Source: Bacteroidaceae bacterium
GTDB lineage: Bacteria; Bacteroidota; Bacteroidia; Bacteroidales; Bacteroidaceae
DNA: 64,000 nucleotides
Direction of reading: 5' to 3'
Assembly (NCBI GenBank): GCA_017546505.1
Contig: JAFYWV010000023.1
Coordinates: 25,170-89,169, forward strand
Under the pieces are notes generated by a model. The model was not told where the DNA came from. It saw only the letters and a program-made list of their open reading frames with translations, and did not search any database. How positions within the stretch are numbered: position 1 is the first letter of the stretch; each line of letters opens with the position of its first letter. The translations under genes and the position numbers were made by a program. This document shows positions 48,424-56,693 of this stretch, one piece after another.

Positions 48424-49334
48424 AATTGGCGGCAATGAACGGTAGTCTGCAACCGAAGCCCACGCTCGGGGTATATATTGCCGCATTTCTGATTGTGGTG
48501 ATATGGGGCTGCACGTTCGTGCAGACAAAAGTGCTGATAAACGCAGGCTTGCGCCCCGATGAGATTTTTGCGCTGCGCTTTGTCATTGCCTACCTGTTGA
48601 TGTTGCCCTTTTCGGGTCGCAGGCTCTTTCTTGATAGTCCGAGGGATGAACTTACGGCCCTGTTGCTGGGCCTTTCGGGCGGTTCGCTCTATTTCATAGT
48701 AGAGAACTATGCCCTTGCCTATGGATACTGTTCCAATGTCTCGCTGATTGTGTGCCTCACACCATTGATTACAGCGCTCATTGTCGGGTGGCGCTATCCG
48801 GCCGAGCGTCTTGGCAAGGCCGGTGCGGTGGGTTCACTGCTTGCACTTGCCGGTATGTCAATGGTGGTCTTCAACGGTAATTTTGTGCTCAAGCTCTCTC
48901 CTTTGGGCGATATACTGGCCTTTGCGGCCTGTCTCTGCTGGGCACTCTATTCGTTGCTCATCAAACAGCTTGGAGCAAGGTACAGCAATATGCTTGTCAC
49001 ACGCAAGGTCTTTGGATATGGTCTTGTGACAATCTTTCCGCTGCTATTGTGGCGCGGAATGAATTACGGCATAATCCTTGATGGCGGTGTTGCCGTGTGG
49101 GGTAACATCCTTTTTCTTGGCTGTGTGGCGTCGATGCTCTGCTTTCTTGGCTGGAACCGGTGTCTTGCCCGCCTGGGCACGGTGCGCGCCACGAATTTCC
49201 TCTACCTGAACCCGGTCATTGCAATAGTGTCATCTGCACTTGTGCTTGGTGAGCGTGTCACCTGGATTGCCGTGCTGGGTGCGGTATTGATTCTGTCGGG
49301 TCTTATATATATCGACAGGCACAGGAAACGATAG
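48420..49334 (+). CDS. EamA/DMT family transporter
   Basis: A 304-residue membrane protein with ten helices in two EamA repeats. The first helix ends in IWGCTFVQTK, the usual DMT opening; the second repeat starts near LGDILAFAACLCWALYSLLIK, and FLYLNPVIAIVSSALVLGERV near residue 260 is the conserved late block. DMT exporters move amino acids, nucleosides or other metabolites; the substrate is unknown. The start overlaps the SulP stop (ATGA). A Met six codons on is an alternative. The gene ends 27 bases from the convergent acyltransferase. Confidence 0.87.
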   Translation: MKLAAMNGSLQPKPTLGVYIAAFLIVVIWGCTFVQTKVLINAGLRPDEIFALRFVIAYLLMLPFSGRRLFLDSPRDELTALLLGLSGGSLYFIVENYALAYGYCSNVSLIVCLTPLITALIVGWRYPAERLGKAGAVGSLLALAGMSMVVFNGNFVLKLSPLGDILAFAACLCWALYSLLIKQLGARYSNMLVTRKVFGYGLVTIFPLLLWRGMNYGIILDGGVAVWGNILFLGCVASMLCFLGWNRCLARLGTVRATNFLYLNPVIAIVSSALVLGERVTWIAVLGAVLILSGLIYIDRHRKR

Positions 49335-49361
49335 CCGGTACACTTCCTTGTCGGCGCTCCT

Positions 49362-50408
49362 TTATTTCGACAAGAAACGTTTGTGTATTGCTCTATATGC
49401 AATGGCGACAGCAATGGAAGCCAGTAGGTATCCCAAAATATATATTGTGTGAGTCATTTCGTTGGCAAAGTATCTCATACACAGTAAACGTACGGTGGGG
49501 TGAACGGCAAAAAGGAATGACGATAGTGTTCCAAGCCAAATACAGCTCTCGTTTATCCACCTATAGCGTGCCAGAACTTTTGTTAGCCCGATAGATGCCA
49601 TAATGGCGAAAATGGGGCTTATGCACCACGCGTAGAAGTTGTAATTCGATATGGTTACCAATGCACCGCAGACAATAACCCATAGCCCATTTTTCCAATA
49701 GGAGTCAAACAGACTGTTCATAGATTTACATTCTGCAAACCATATACCGGCAGAGAAAGGCAACAACCATCCGATGAAGTTGTGTCTGACATAGTTCATC
49801 AATTCATAGCTCCACCGTGGGTATACTATAATGATTAATGATAATATGTTGATTATTAATAAAATACCCCCCCCTATGCCATAAATGCTGTTTGATTTTC
49901 GGATAATAGCGAAAAATATATAGAACTGGGCTATAAGGCCGAAGAACCAAAAAACTCCAGGGGAGATGCCGTTGGGGTTGAATATGTTTGATGTTAATGT
50001 GAGTTGCAAAAATATTTGTAGGTATTGGCCACGTAGCAAATGTCTTATTGCAAACAGAGTGTAGGGTATAAGCATCAATAGAAACACTCGTTTCAGATGT
50101 TTCCAGACGAATGAACCTGCTTTGAACGGCTGTTCTGTGGTAAAACCGTATTTCTGTGTGAGTCCATAGCCGCTAAGGAACAGGAACACTGCAACACCAT
50201 ACCATCCGAGGAAAGAAAATATATCTTTATAAAAGTAGGGGGTAAATTCCAAAGCGTGTTTTGCAAAAGTGTTAGAGCGTGCAATGCTGAATATGAATTC
50301 ATTTTCGGTTGTCTCCAAAAAAAGATGCAAAAGGTTGTGCAATACAATGAATATGATGGCAATGCCACGCATTGACGTTGTTTCGTTTTTAGACAGTATA
50401 GGTTTCAT
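49362..50408 (-). CDS. Acyltransferase 3 family membrane protein
   Basis: A 348-residue membrane protein with about ten helices. The N-terminus MRGIAIIFIVLHNLLHLF carries the conserved His of OafA/acyltransferase 3 proteins, and WYGVAVFLFLSGYGLTQKYG is the second family block. Such enzymes add acetyl or other acyl groups to surface polysaccharides or lipids from the inner membrane. The sequence is more A/T-rich and uses more AT-ending codons than its neighbours, hinting at horizontal acquisition or a variable locus. It stands alone between convergent and divergent neighbours. A -7 box lies upstream. Confidence 0.85.
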   Translation of the reverse strand: MKPILSKNETTSMRGIAIIFIVLHNLLHLFLETTENEFIFSIARSNTFAKHALEFTPYFYKDIFSFLGWYGVAVFLFLSGYGLTQKYGFTTEQPFKAGSFVWKHLKRVFLLMLIPYTLFAIRHLLRGQYLQIFLQLTLTSNIFNPNGISPGVFWFFGLIAQFYIFFAIIRKSNSIYGIGGGILLIINILSLIIIVYPRWSYELMNYVRHNFIGWLLPFSAGIWFAECKSMNSLFDSYWKNGLWVIVCGALVTISNYNFYAWCISPIFAIMASIGLTKVLARYRWINESCIWLGTLSSFLFAVHPTVRLLCMRYFANEMTHTIYILGYLLASIAVAIAYRAIHKRFLSK

Positions 50409-50452
50409 AATGTTTATATTGGCTTGATATAATATCCCTTGCTCGTATTTTG

Positions 50453-50460
50453 CAAAGATA
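50453..50460 (-). promoter_or_regulatory. -7 box of the acyltransferase gene
   Basis: TATCTTTG on the minus strand is an exact match, 45 bases before the start codon. No clear TTG box is found. Confidence 0.42.
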
Positions 50461-50512
50461 TGCTTTTAAAATAACTTAATGATAGCCCGAACGGAATATT
50501 TTGTCGTGTTTT

Positions 50513-50544
50513 TTTGATATTTAGTCCTCAAAGAGCTATTTTTG
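50513..50544 (+). promoter_or_regulatory. Promoter of the 5'-nucleotidase gene
   Basis: TTTG at 50513-50516 and TATTTTTG at 50537-50544, 20 bases apart, with ATG 50581 shortly after. Confidence 0.6.
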
Positions 50545-50580
50545 CAGTATAATTGAACTTGTTGAAACAATTTTACAATA

Positions 50581-51543
50581 ATGGAAAGTTTGGATGGCAG
50601 GCTGGTCATCGGCGTCTCTTCGCGAGCGCTGTTCGACCTTGAAGCCGAGAATGAGATATTTGAGAAATACGGTGTGGCAAAATACCGTGAATACCAGGAA
50701 GAACACGAGGACGAACCCCTTGAAAAGGGTACGGCATTCTACCTTGTGAAGAGTCTGTTGGAGCTTAACAAACAGGCCAATCGTCCCATTGTGGAGGTGG
50801 TTGTTATGTCGCGTAACAGCCCCGAGACCGGTATGCGTATGCTGAAGTCGCTCGATATGTACGGGCTTGAAATCACTCGCGTTGCGCTGTCGGGCGGTGA
50901 GTCGCTCTCAAAGTATCTGAAGGCTTTCTCTGTAGACCTCTTTCTCTCAAAGGACGAGGGTGACGTGCAGCGTGTGATGGATTCCGGCATTTGTGCATCG
51001 GCGCTCATCTATGCTCCGCCTACAGATTTCAACCCCGAGGAGAGCCGTGTGAAGATTGCCTTTGATGCCGATGCCGTGATTTTCTCCGACGAGTCCGAGT
51101 GCCGTTTCAAGCGCGAGGGCTTCGACGCTTTCTATAAGTATGAGAAGGAGAATGCCGATATTCCTCTCAAAGAGGGTCCATTTGCCAATCTTCTCAAAAA
51201 ACTGTCTCAGATACAGGAGTCGTTGCCGACATCAATAGAACTCTCTCCTTTGCGTCTTGCCATCGTTACCTCCCGTAGCTTGCCATCGCATTTCCGTGTT
51301 ATCAAGACATTGCGCAAGTGGGGTGTGTATGTCGATGAGGCTTACTTCTTGGGTGGTTTGCGCAAGGATGAGCTGCTGAAAGCCTTTGGTGCACACATCT
51401 TCTTTGATGACCAGGATACGCACCTGTCATCGTCGAGCAAGTATGTTCCTTCGGGGAAAGTACCTTATTACTCCGACTCGCAGATGAACGAGGTGCTTCG
51501 TGCCAGAGAAGAGGAGAAACGTAAGGCTCAGGAGGCAGAATGA
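50581..51543 (+). CDS. Cytosolic 5'-nucleotidase family protein (NT5C1-like)
   Basis: A 320-residue soluble protein. The opening VIGVSSRALFDLEAENEIFEKYG and the later IVEVVVMSRNSPETGMRMLKSLDMYGLEITRVALSGGE, IAFDADAVIFSDESE and FFDDQDTHL match the 5'-nucleotidase family related to vertebrate cytosolic NT5C1, which dephosphorylates nucleoside monophosphates. The DADAVIFSDE block is the HAD-like acidic motif that would bind Mg2+. The charged C-terminus (REEEKRKAQEAE) is likely disordered. It forms a single gene with its own promoter and terminator. Confidence 0.82.
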   Translation: MESLDGRLVIGVSSRALFDLEAENEIFEKYGVAKYREYQEEHEDEPLEKGTAFYLVKSLLELNKQANRPIVEVVVMSRNSPETGMRMLKSLDMYGLEITRVALSGGESLSKYLKAFSVDLFLSKDEGDVQRVMDSGICASALIYAPPTDFNPEESRVKIAFDADAVIFSDESECRFKREGFDAFYKYEKENADIPLKEGPFANLLKKLSQIQESLPTSIELSPLRLAIVTSRSLPSHFRVIKTLRKWGVYVDEAYFLGGLRKDELLKAFGAHIFFDDQDTHLSSSSKYVPSGKVPYYSDSQMNEVLRAREEEKRKAQEAE

Positions 51544-51664
51544 AAACAGGGTGGCCGAAAGGTTTACTTTGATGTTCTGCAACGGACATAGTCAAGTCGG
51601 GCATTTTGCAAAATCTGTTTTTTATGCTCTTGCTGTAAAACAAAACAGCGGCGCAGTGTGTTAT

Positions 51665-51700
51665 ATTGGCAACCGGTACAATTCCGGTTGCCAATTTTTT
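51665..51700 (+). terminator. Terminator of the nucleotidase gene
   Basis: A 12-bp perfect stem (51665-51676 with 51684-51695), with the core GGCAACCGG, then TTTTT. It ends 13 bases before the tspO start. Confidence 0.88.
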
Positions 51701-51712
51701 ATATGAACAGCA

Positions 51713-52177
51713 ATGAAAACTCTATTCTCTACTCTGAAATTTATTGTCCTGTCGCTGCTTGTCGGTTATGTGTCAATGCTTTTGCAGCGCAACTCCATTG
51801 CAACGTGGTATCCACTGCTTGAAAAGTCGTCACTGACGCCTCCCGGATATGTGTTTGCATTGGTGTGGGGCGTGTTGTATATTCTGATGGGGCTCTCGGC
51901 CGGGCTGGTGTGGGGGCGTCGTGCAATCAATGCCTGGGTGTTGATGATGCTCTTCTTTGTCCAGCTGTTCCTGAACCTGCTATGGAGCTTTACATTCTTC
52001 TATCTGCGTCAGCCACTGGTTGCTTTTGTGGTTCTCATAGCGCTGTTCTTGACGGTGGCCGCATACACTGTCGGCTGTTATGGACAACGTCGTTTGGCAG
52101 CTTTCATAAATGCGCCCTACCTATTGTGGTTGTTGTTTGCGGCCTATCTGAATGGTTATGTGGTTGTCTTCAATTAG
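51713..52177 (+). CDS. tspO: TspO/MBR family membrane protein
   Basis: A 154-residue protein with five helices. Family residues are visible: [36 protein letters not shown] (helices 1-2, with the PPGYVF pattern) and [18 protein letters not shown] (helix 3-4 block). TspO proteins bind porphyrins and take part in tetrapyrrole or stress signalling. The last eight bases overlap the end of the convergent dnaJ-like gene. No promoter is evident in the 12 bases after the upstream terminator, so its start site may lie within it. Confidence 0.9.
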   Translation: MKTLFSTLKFIVLSLLVGYVSMLLQRNSIATWYPLLEKSSLTPPGYVFALVWGVLYILMGLSAGLVWGRRAINAWVLMMLFFVQLFLNLLWSFTFFYLRQPLVAFVVLIALFLTVAAYTVGCYGQRRLAAFINAPYLLWLLFAAYLNGYVVVFN

Positions 52178-53066
52178 ACGACAGGGATTTTATCTCTTTC
52201 AGCAGCTCTGTCTGCCGGGCGTTGAGTTGTGGCAATACTGTCTTTATGATGACGAACATATCACCGGCTCCCTCACGTTTGTAACGTGGAAATCCCTTGC
52301 CGCGAAGCCGTAGCTTGCTGTCGGGCTGTGTTCCGGCCTTTATGCTCACCTTGACACTGCCGTTCAGGGTGGGCACTGTGACTTCGCCTCCGAGCAACAG
52401 GGTGTATAAATCGCACGTTATTGTGGTGTACAGGTCGTCGCCCTCTCTTGTAAAGCGGCTGTCGGGTGTGATGTTGAATGTGATGTAAAGGTCGCCGCGT
52501 GTGTTCTCGCCGTATGTGCCTTCTCCTCCCCGACCTCTGATTCTTATTTTCTGCCCATCGGCAATGCCGGCAGGGATTGTCAAGGCAATTTTCTCCCCGT
52601 TAATTTCCACTATCCGCTTTTGTGTAGTGGCGGCCTCCTGCAGTGTCAGTTTCAATGTCGCTTGCAGGTCTTCACCCTTCTGTCGCCTGTTTGCGCGGAA
52701 CGCTCCGCCGCCGAACAGCTGCTCGAAAAAGTCGCTGAAGCCGCTCTCGTTGCCGCTGCTGCGGCTGAAATCGCCAAACCCCTCGAATGTTTGCCAACCG
52801 CCTCTGCGGGTGTTTTGCTGTTGTGCCTCGAACTCGTCACTGTGCTTCCAGTGCTCGCCATACTCGTCGTAACGTTTGCGCTTCTCGGCATCGCCAAGTA
52901 CCTCGTTGGCCTCGTTTATTTCCTGGAATTTCTCTTTTGCCTGTGGGTTCTCCTTGTTCAGGTCGGGGTGGTATCTCTTTGCCAACTTTCGATAGGCTCG
53001 TTTTATCTCATCCTGTGATGCGTTTTTGTCAACGCCAAGCACTTTGTAATAGTCTATGAATGCCAT
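52170..53066 (-). CDS. DnaJ-like co-chaperone without zinc domain (CbpA-like)
   Basis: A 298-residue protein. The J domain spans about residues 1-68 with the HPD motif ([10 protein letters not shown]) that stimulates DnaK. A Gly/Phe-rich linker and the two C-terminal substrate-binding beta domains follow ([42 protein letters not shown]). The four CxxCxGxG zinc repeats of DnaJ are missing, so it belongs with CbpA-type proteins. Its stop lies inside the end of tspO (convergent overlap 52170-52177). The start is the first ATG, matching the family [12 protein letters not shown] opening. Confidence 0.92.
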   Translation of the reverse strand: MAFIDYYKVLGVDKNASQDEIKRAYRKLAKRYHPDLNKENPQAKEKFQEINEANEVLGDAEKRKRYDEYGEHWKHSDEFEAQQQNTRRGGWQTFEGFGDFSRSSGNESGFSDFFEQLFGGGAFRANRRQKGEDLQATLKLTLQEAATTQKRIVEINGEKIALTIPAGIADGQKIRIRGRGGEGTYGENTRGDLYITFNITPDSRFTREGDDLYTTITCDLYTLLLGGEVTVPTLNGSVKVSIKAGTQPDSKLRLRGKGFPRYKREGAGDMFVIIKTVLPQLNARQTELLKEIKSLSSN

Positions 53067-53285
53067 AATACTTTTATTTTTTGATTTATAAACAAATGAA
53101 AGCCCCGGCAGGTTGTCTTAAATCAATTTAACGGCTTGTGATTTGTTCGTTTGGCAAAAATGAACGATATTCGCGTCGTGAACGAAAAATTTGAAGCTGT
53201 TTTAATTTATATCGTCAATTTTTGAATAAATAATCAGCTTCCATAAGAAAATATTTTTTAGAAATTCAAACAGCTTCTTATTACA

Positions 53286-54191
53286 ATGAAAAGACTATTG
53301 ACAATTCTTGCTTTGCCGTTGTGCCTCGCTTTGGTATCGTGTAACGAGGATGAATATAATGCCGACACAGCCGAGTCCTATTATCAGCCCTATCCGGGTG
53401 CACGCCGTGTGGCATCGCTGAAGACAACCTTTGTTGAGAATGGTAACGAGAGCGTGTACGAGCATAATTTCCAATATGATGCAAAGGGGCGCATTAAGAG
53501 TATCAACTCAAATTCTGTGATATACACCTCCTTTGTGATGAACAATAATGGCTTCAAGGATACAGTCGATTGTAGGGGGTATATGACTTCTGCCGCAAAC
53601 TATTTCTATCGTGGCGAGGGACTTGAAGTTGCATACAACGTCTCTATCGAATACCCCGACTACCCTTCGATGAACGGTTACTACAGCACTTCGGCCTATG
53701 GGGTCTTTAAACAGAATGGTGTTCTCGACTGTTTCTCGCAGGTCTCTTTCGACTATTCGTCAACAATGCTTCAGCGTGCGTATGTTGATGGCGGTACTTA
53801 TGTTGATGTGACCCGTGACTCTGATGGCAATGTCACCGGATATAGACAATGCGAGATGTCGGGCGAGGTGCACGAGGATAAGGGTGATACCTACCTTTAT
53901 CTCCCGATAACAAACAGAACCAACTTTGACTTCTCGGCTTATTTCGGCTATTGGGGAGTGGAGCAGAGTATCCCCGATATACGCATCCCCTACCGTGCTC
54001 CCTATCAGTTGGCTGCGTTTGGAATGATTGGCTCGACAAGCAAGTATCTTCCCTGGGGTGTAAAGGAGAGAGGGGCAGGCGGTGAGTACAATGAGATTAA
54101 AGGCGAGTGGGAACTGGATGAAAACAATATCTATCCGCTCTCTTTTGTCGACCCCTATGGACGTAGAACCGAGATAACATATTATAAGTGA
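53286..54191 (+). CDS. Lipoprotein of unknown function (DUF4595-like)
   Basis: A 301-residue exported lipoprotein: lipobox ALVSC, Cys near residue 19. The mature part consists of beta strands with repeating YDAKGRIKSI / DSDGNVTGYRQ patterns, like the RHS/YD-like strands of Bacteroidota DUF4595 lipoproteins. No catalytic site is seen. It forms a single unit with a perfect palindromic terminator starting in its stop codon region (54188). The role is unknown. Confidence 0.7.
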   Translation: MKRLLTILALPLCLALVSCNEDEYNADTAESYYQPYPGARRVASLKTTFVENGNESVYEHNFQYDAKGRIKSINSNSVIYTSFVMNNNGFKDTVDCRGYMTSAANYFYRGEGLEVAYNVSIEYPDYPSMNGYYSTSAYGVFKQNGVLDCFSQVSFDYSSTMLQRAYVDGGTYVDVTRDSDGNVTGYRQCEMSGEVHEDKGDTYLYLPITNRTNFDFSAYFGYWGVEQSIPDIRIPYRAPYQLAAFGMIGSTSKYLPWGVKERGAGGEYNEIKGEWELDENNIYPLSFVDPYGRRTEITYYK

Positions 54192-54236
54192 ACGAAAAAA
54201 ATCAACGACCGCGGTCGTTGATTTTTTTTCGTTCAC
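54188..54236. terminator. Palindromic bidirectional terminator between convergent genes
   Basis: GTGAACG, a run of A, TCAACGACCG and the mirrored complement form a palindrome of 49 bases, perfect apart from 7 A opposite 8 T. It begins at the stop codon of the plus-strand lipoprotein and ends 3 bases from the stop of the minus-strand peptidase, serving both. Confidence 0.88.
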
Positions 54237-54239
54237 TGT

Positions 54240-55562
54240 TCATTTGCATAAATAGTCGAGATATTGTGTTATTGCCTTTTGGCACACCGGGCAGAAATCT
54301 GTCAGCGCCTTCATCATACACTCTGGCCAACCGCGGTAAATACCCTTTTCAAGATAGCCGCCGCCCTCGTATGCACCAATCACCCACTCCTTCTCGGTAG
54401 AGCCTTCGGGTGCAATGGTCGGTATTTCAGTGCCCTCGGCAATCATATCCTCCCATTTGCCTTTGAACTCTACAAATCGTGTGAGGTTTGCCTCCCAGGG
54501 CTCCTTGCCGGCAGGGTAGAGGGCGCTCACGGTGTTGCCCACCTCAATGTATTCGTCGCCCAATCCCATCAGCGAGTGTCCGAACTCGTGTACATAAACC
54601 TCGCCGGTTCGGCCGGTTTTTCCGGCCGAGCCAAGTCCGTAGAAATTGTATATTCCGCCACCGCCATATTTGTCGGTGTTTGTGAGTATGAAGATGCTCT
54701 CGTATGGCGCACCGGCTGCAATATCCCTCACTTTCTGAAACTCCTCGGTCATCTGGTAGCGTTCACTGTTCAGGGTGTAGAAACGGCTGCCCAACAGGTT
54801 GTCGACCCACTTGCCGATGCCGGGTTTGCTGATGCCTTTCTCTTTTGAAGGTGCCCACACGGCGCGTATGTTGATGCGGTGGGCGTTTTGTGTGAACGGG
54901 GCATAGCTGAAAAGCGCGTCGCTCCACATTTTGCACGACGCAAGGAATTTTTCTCTCTCCTCGGCAGTGAAACCGTCGGGCAGCAGCACTATGTCGAGGC
55001 TGTTGGCTATCTTGCCACCGATGTGTATGTCTATGCACTCATATTGTGGTTTCTGTGTGGCAATGTTGTAGTCGTTTACCTGTACCTCCTGTGTGTATCT
55101 CTTCTCCCACTCCTTCGTCTCTTTGTTGCGGGCATAGAACTCTATGCTGAAATCTTTTGACGGCTCGGGGAAAATAACGCCCTCGGGGAACGAACGGCTT
55201 GTTACCACAGCCTCGGGCGTTGTCTGCCACTCGTTGAACAGCGTGCAGTAGTTGTTCTTGTATATGACCTTGCCTGTAGCCTTGTCGATAATCCTGAAAT
55301 GTTGCTCGCCATAGTTGAACGGGTTAATCAGCGACACCTTTGAGCCGGCCCATTCGCCCTCTCTTATAACCTTGTCAAAGTAGTAGAACTCCTGCTTGCT
55401 GTCGCCGGCGTGATGAAAGTCGAAACGCATTGTGTTGCCGGTGAAAAAATCATTGTAACAGACGTCGTAGTCGAATGTTTGCGGCGGGGTGGCCATCTTT
55501 TTGCTTGTGTTGCACGACAGCATTGCCATTGCAGCCAGTGCATAGAGAAAAATTTTTTTCAT
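54240..55562 (-). CDS. IgA-peptidase M64 family metallopeptidase, lipoprotein
   Basis: A 440-residue exported lipoprotein: lipobox MLSC with Cys near 17. The N-terminal part (about 25-180) is a beta-rich domain. The M64 catalytic domain begins near residue 185 (NSLDIVLLPDGFTAEEREKF) and has the zinc site HEFGH at about 325-329 followed by GLGDEY, the third ligand region. M64 peptidases include the Clostridium ramosum IgA protease; in Bacteroidota the substrate is not defined. The site is complete, so it should be active. It shares a terminator with the convergent gene. Confidence 0.87.
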   Translation of the reverse strand: MKKIFLYALAAMAMLSCNTSKKMATPPQTFDYDVCYNDFFTGNTMRFDFHHAGDSKQEFYYFDKVIREGEWAGSKVSLINPFNYGEQHFRIIDKATGKVIYKNNYCTLFNEWQTTPEAVVTSRSFPEGVIFPEPSKDFSIEFYARNKETKEWEKRYTQEVQVNDYNIATQKPQYECIDIHIGGKIANSLDIVLLPDGFTAEEREKFLASCKMWSDALFSYAPFTQNAHRINIRAVWAPSKEKGISKPGIGKWVDNLLGSRFYTLNSERYQMTEEFQKVRDIAAGAPYESIFILTNTDKYGGGGIYNFYGLGSAGKTGRTGEVYVHEFGHSLMGLGDEYIEVGNTVSALYPAGKEPWEANLTRFVEFKGKWEDMIAEGTEIPTIAPEGSTEKEWVIGAYEGGGYLEKGIYRGWPECMMKALTDFCPVCQKAITQYLDYLCK

Positions 55563-55661
55563 AGTGGTTGTTGTTTTGTCTCAAAGGTAGGCAAATATAT
55601 CCGATTTATGCCATTTTATCGCCTGTTTTTTGACGTTAGGATAAATTAACAGTGGTAAAAG

Positions 55662-55692
55662 TTGAAGTTTTAGCGCTTTGTTTGTATTTTTG
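55662..55692 (+). promoter_or_regulatory. Promoter of the SPOR-domain gene
   Basis: TTG at 55662-55664 and TATTTTTG at 55685-55692, 20 bases apart; ATG 55735 follows. Confidence 0.6.
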
Positions 55693-55734
55693 CAGAAAGT
55701 TTGCATTAATAATAAAAAAAATAACAACACTTTT

Positions 55735-56235
55735 ATGAAGAAATTATTTGTAATAGCTTTTGCTGCCTGTGTGGCATTCAGTTTCACATCTTGTAAGTCG
55801 TCAAAGAACAGCGCATACAAAACTGCTTATGACGAGGCACGTCAGGCTGAGCTTGCCGAGGGTGATGCCCAGATGAGCGAGGCTGTGGATATCGCTCCTG
55901 TTGCTTCATCCACAAATGCCGCAAAGACAGATGTCGATACAACTTACCGTACCGAGAAGGTTGTGCTTTCATCCGGCAGCGAAGGGTCGCTCAAAGCATT
56001 CAGCGTTGTATGTGGCAGTTACAGCAGAAAAGAGGGTGCTGAGAATATCCGCCAGGCGTTGGTTGATGAGGGTTACAATGCAATCGTAGTGCAGAATCCG
56101 TCATCGGGTCTTTACCGCGTTGTCTGTGCTTCGTGCGACACAAAGGAAGAGGCTGCCGTTATACGTGACAAGTTCAAGGCCGATCATCCACGTAACAACG
56201 ATTACCAGAAGGCTTGGTTGCTTTACAATAAATAA
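55735..56235 (+). CDS. SPOR-domain lipoprotein
   Basis: A 166-residue protein whose signal ends in FTSC (Cys near 20), so it is probably a lipoprotein. A linker of about 60 residues, rich in Ala, Glu and Asp, leads to a C-terminal SPOR domain (about 88-165: FSVVCGSYSRKEGAENIRQALVDEGYNAIVV, then GLYRVVCASCDTKEEAAVIRDKF). SPOR domains bind peptidoglycan strands stripped of stem peptides, usually at the division septum. The start used is ATG 55735, which begins the signal peptide; the open frame extends 19 codons farther up without meaning. Confidence 0.87.
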   Translation: MKKLFVIAFAACVAFSFTSCKSSKNSAYKTAYDEARQAELAEGDAQMSEAVDIAPVASSTNAAKTDVDTTYRTEKVVLSSGSEGSLKAFSVVCGSYSRKEGAENIRQALVDEGYNAIVVQNPSSGLYRVVCASCDTKEEAAVIRDKFKADHPRNNDYQKAWLLYNK

Positions 56236-56243
56236 AAAATCAT

Positions 56244-56273
56244 AAGGCTTCTTTTAACAGGAGCCTTTTTTTT
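56244..56273 (+). terminator. Terminator of the SPOR-domain gene
   Basis: AAGGCT pairs with AGCCTT across a short loop, followed by a run of eight T. A simple intrinsic terminator. Confidence 0.78.
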
Positions 56274-56282
56274 GAATAATCT

Positions 56283-56687
56283 ATGCCTATGAAAGAAAAT
56301 AGCCCACAAGGATACACTGTTAAGGTGTATGACGGTCCGGTGAAGAGATACTGCCAGACACTCGACCTAAAAGACAGTCCCGAGCTGATATCTGAGTACC
56401 GTCGTCGTCACAGCGATGGCGAGGCTTGGAGTGAAGTGCTCGATGGTATACGTGCGGTGGGTATCCTGGAGATGGAGATATACCTCGTCGGCACACGTCT
56501 GTTTATGATAGTTGAGACACCGCTCGATTTTGATTGGGACAGTGCTATGGAGTGTCTTTCGACATTGCCGCGCCAGCAGGAGTGGGAGGATTATATGGCC
56601 GAGTTCCAACAGGCGGCACCAGGCAGTTCTTCAAATGAAAAATGGCGTATGATGGAACGCATATTCCATCTTTACGATAAAAAATAG
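56283..56687 (+). CDS. rhaM: L-rhamnose/L-fucose mutarotase-like protein (DUF718)
   Basis: A 134-residue protein of the RhaM/DUF718 dimeric alpha+beta barrel family. RYCQTLDLKDSPELISEYRRRHSD is the family opening, with a His (RRH) expected at the active site, and GILEMEIYLVGTRLFMIVET the central strands. It interconverts anomers of 6-deoxy sugars. The adjacent fucose symporter suggests that its working substrate is L-fucose. Two Met codons (56283, 56289) are possible starts. fucP starts 6 bases after it. No fucose isomerase, kinase or aldolase is nearby. Confidence 0.82.
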   Translation: MPMKENSPQGYTVKVYDGPVKRYCQTLDLKDSPELISEYRRRHSDGEAWSEVLDGIRAVGILEMEIYLVGTRLFMIVETPLDFDWDSAMECLSTLPRQQEWEDYMAEFQQAAPGSSSNEKWRMMERIFHLYDKK

Positions 56688-56693
56688 TGGAAA

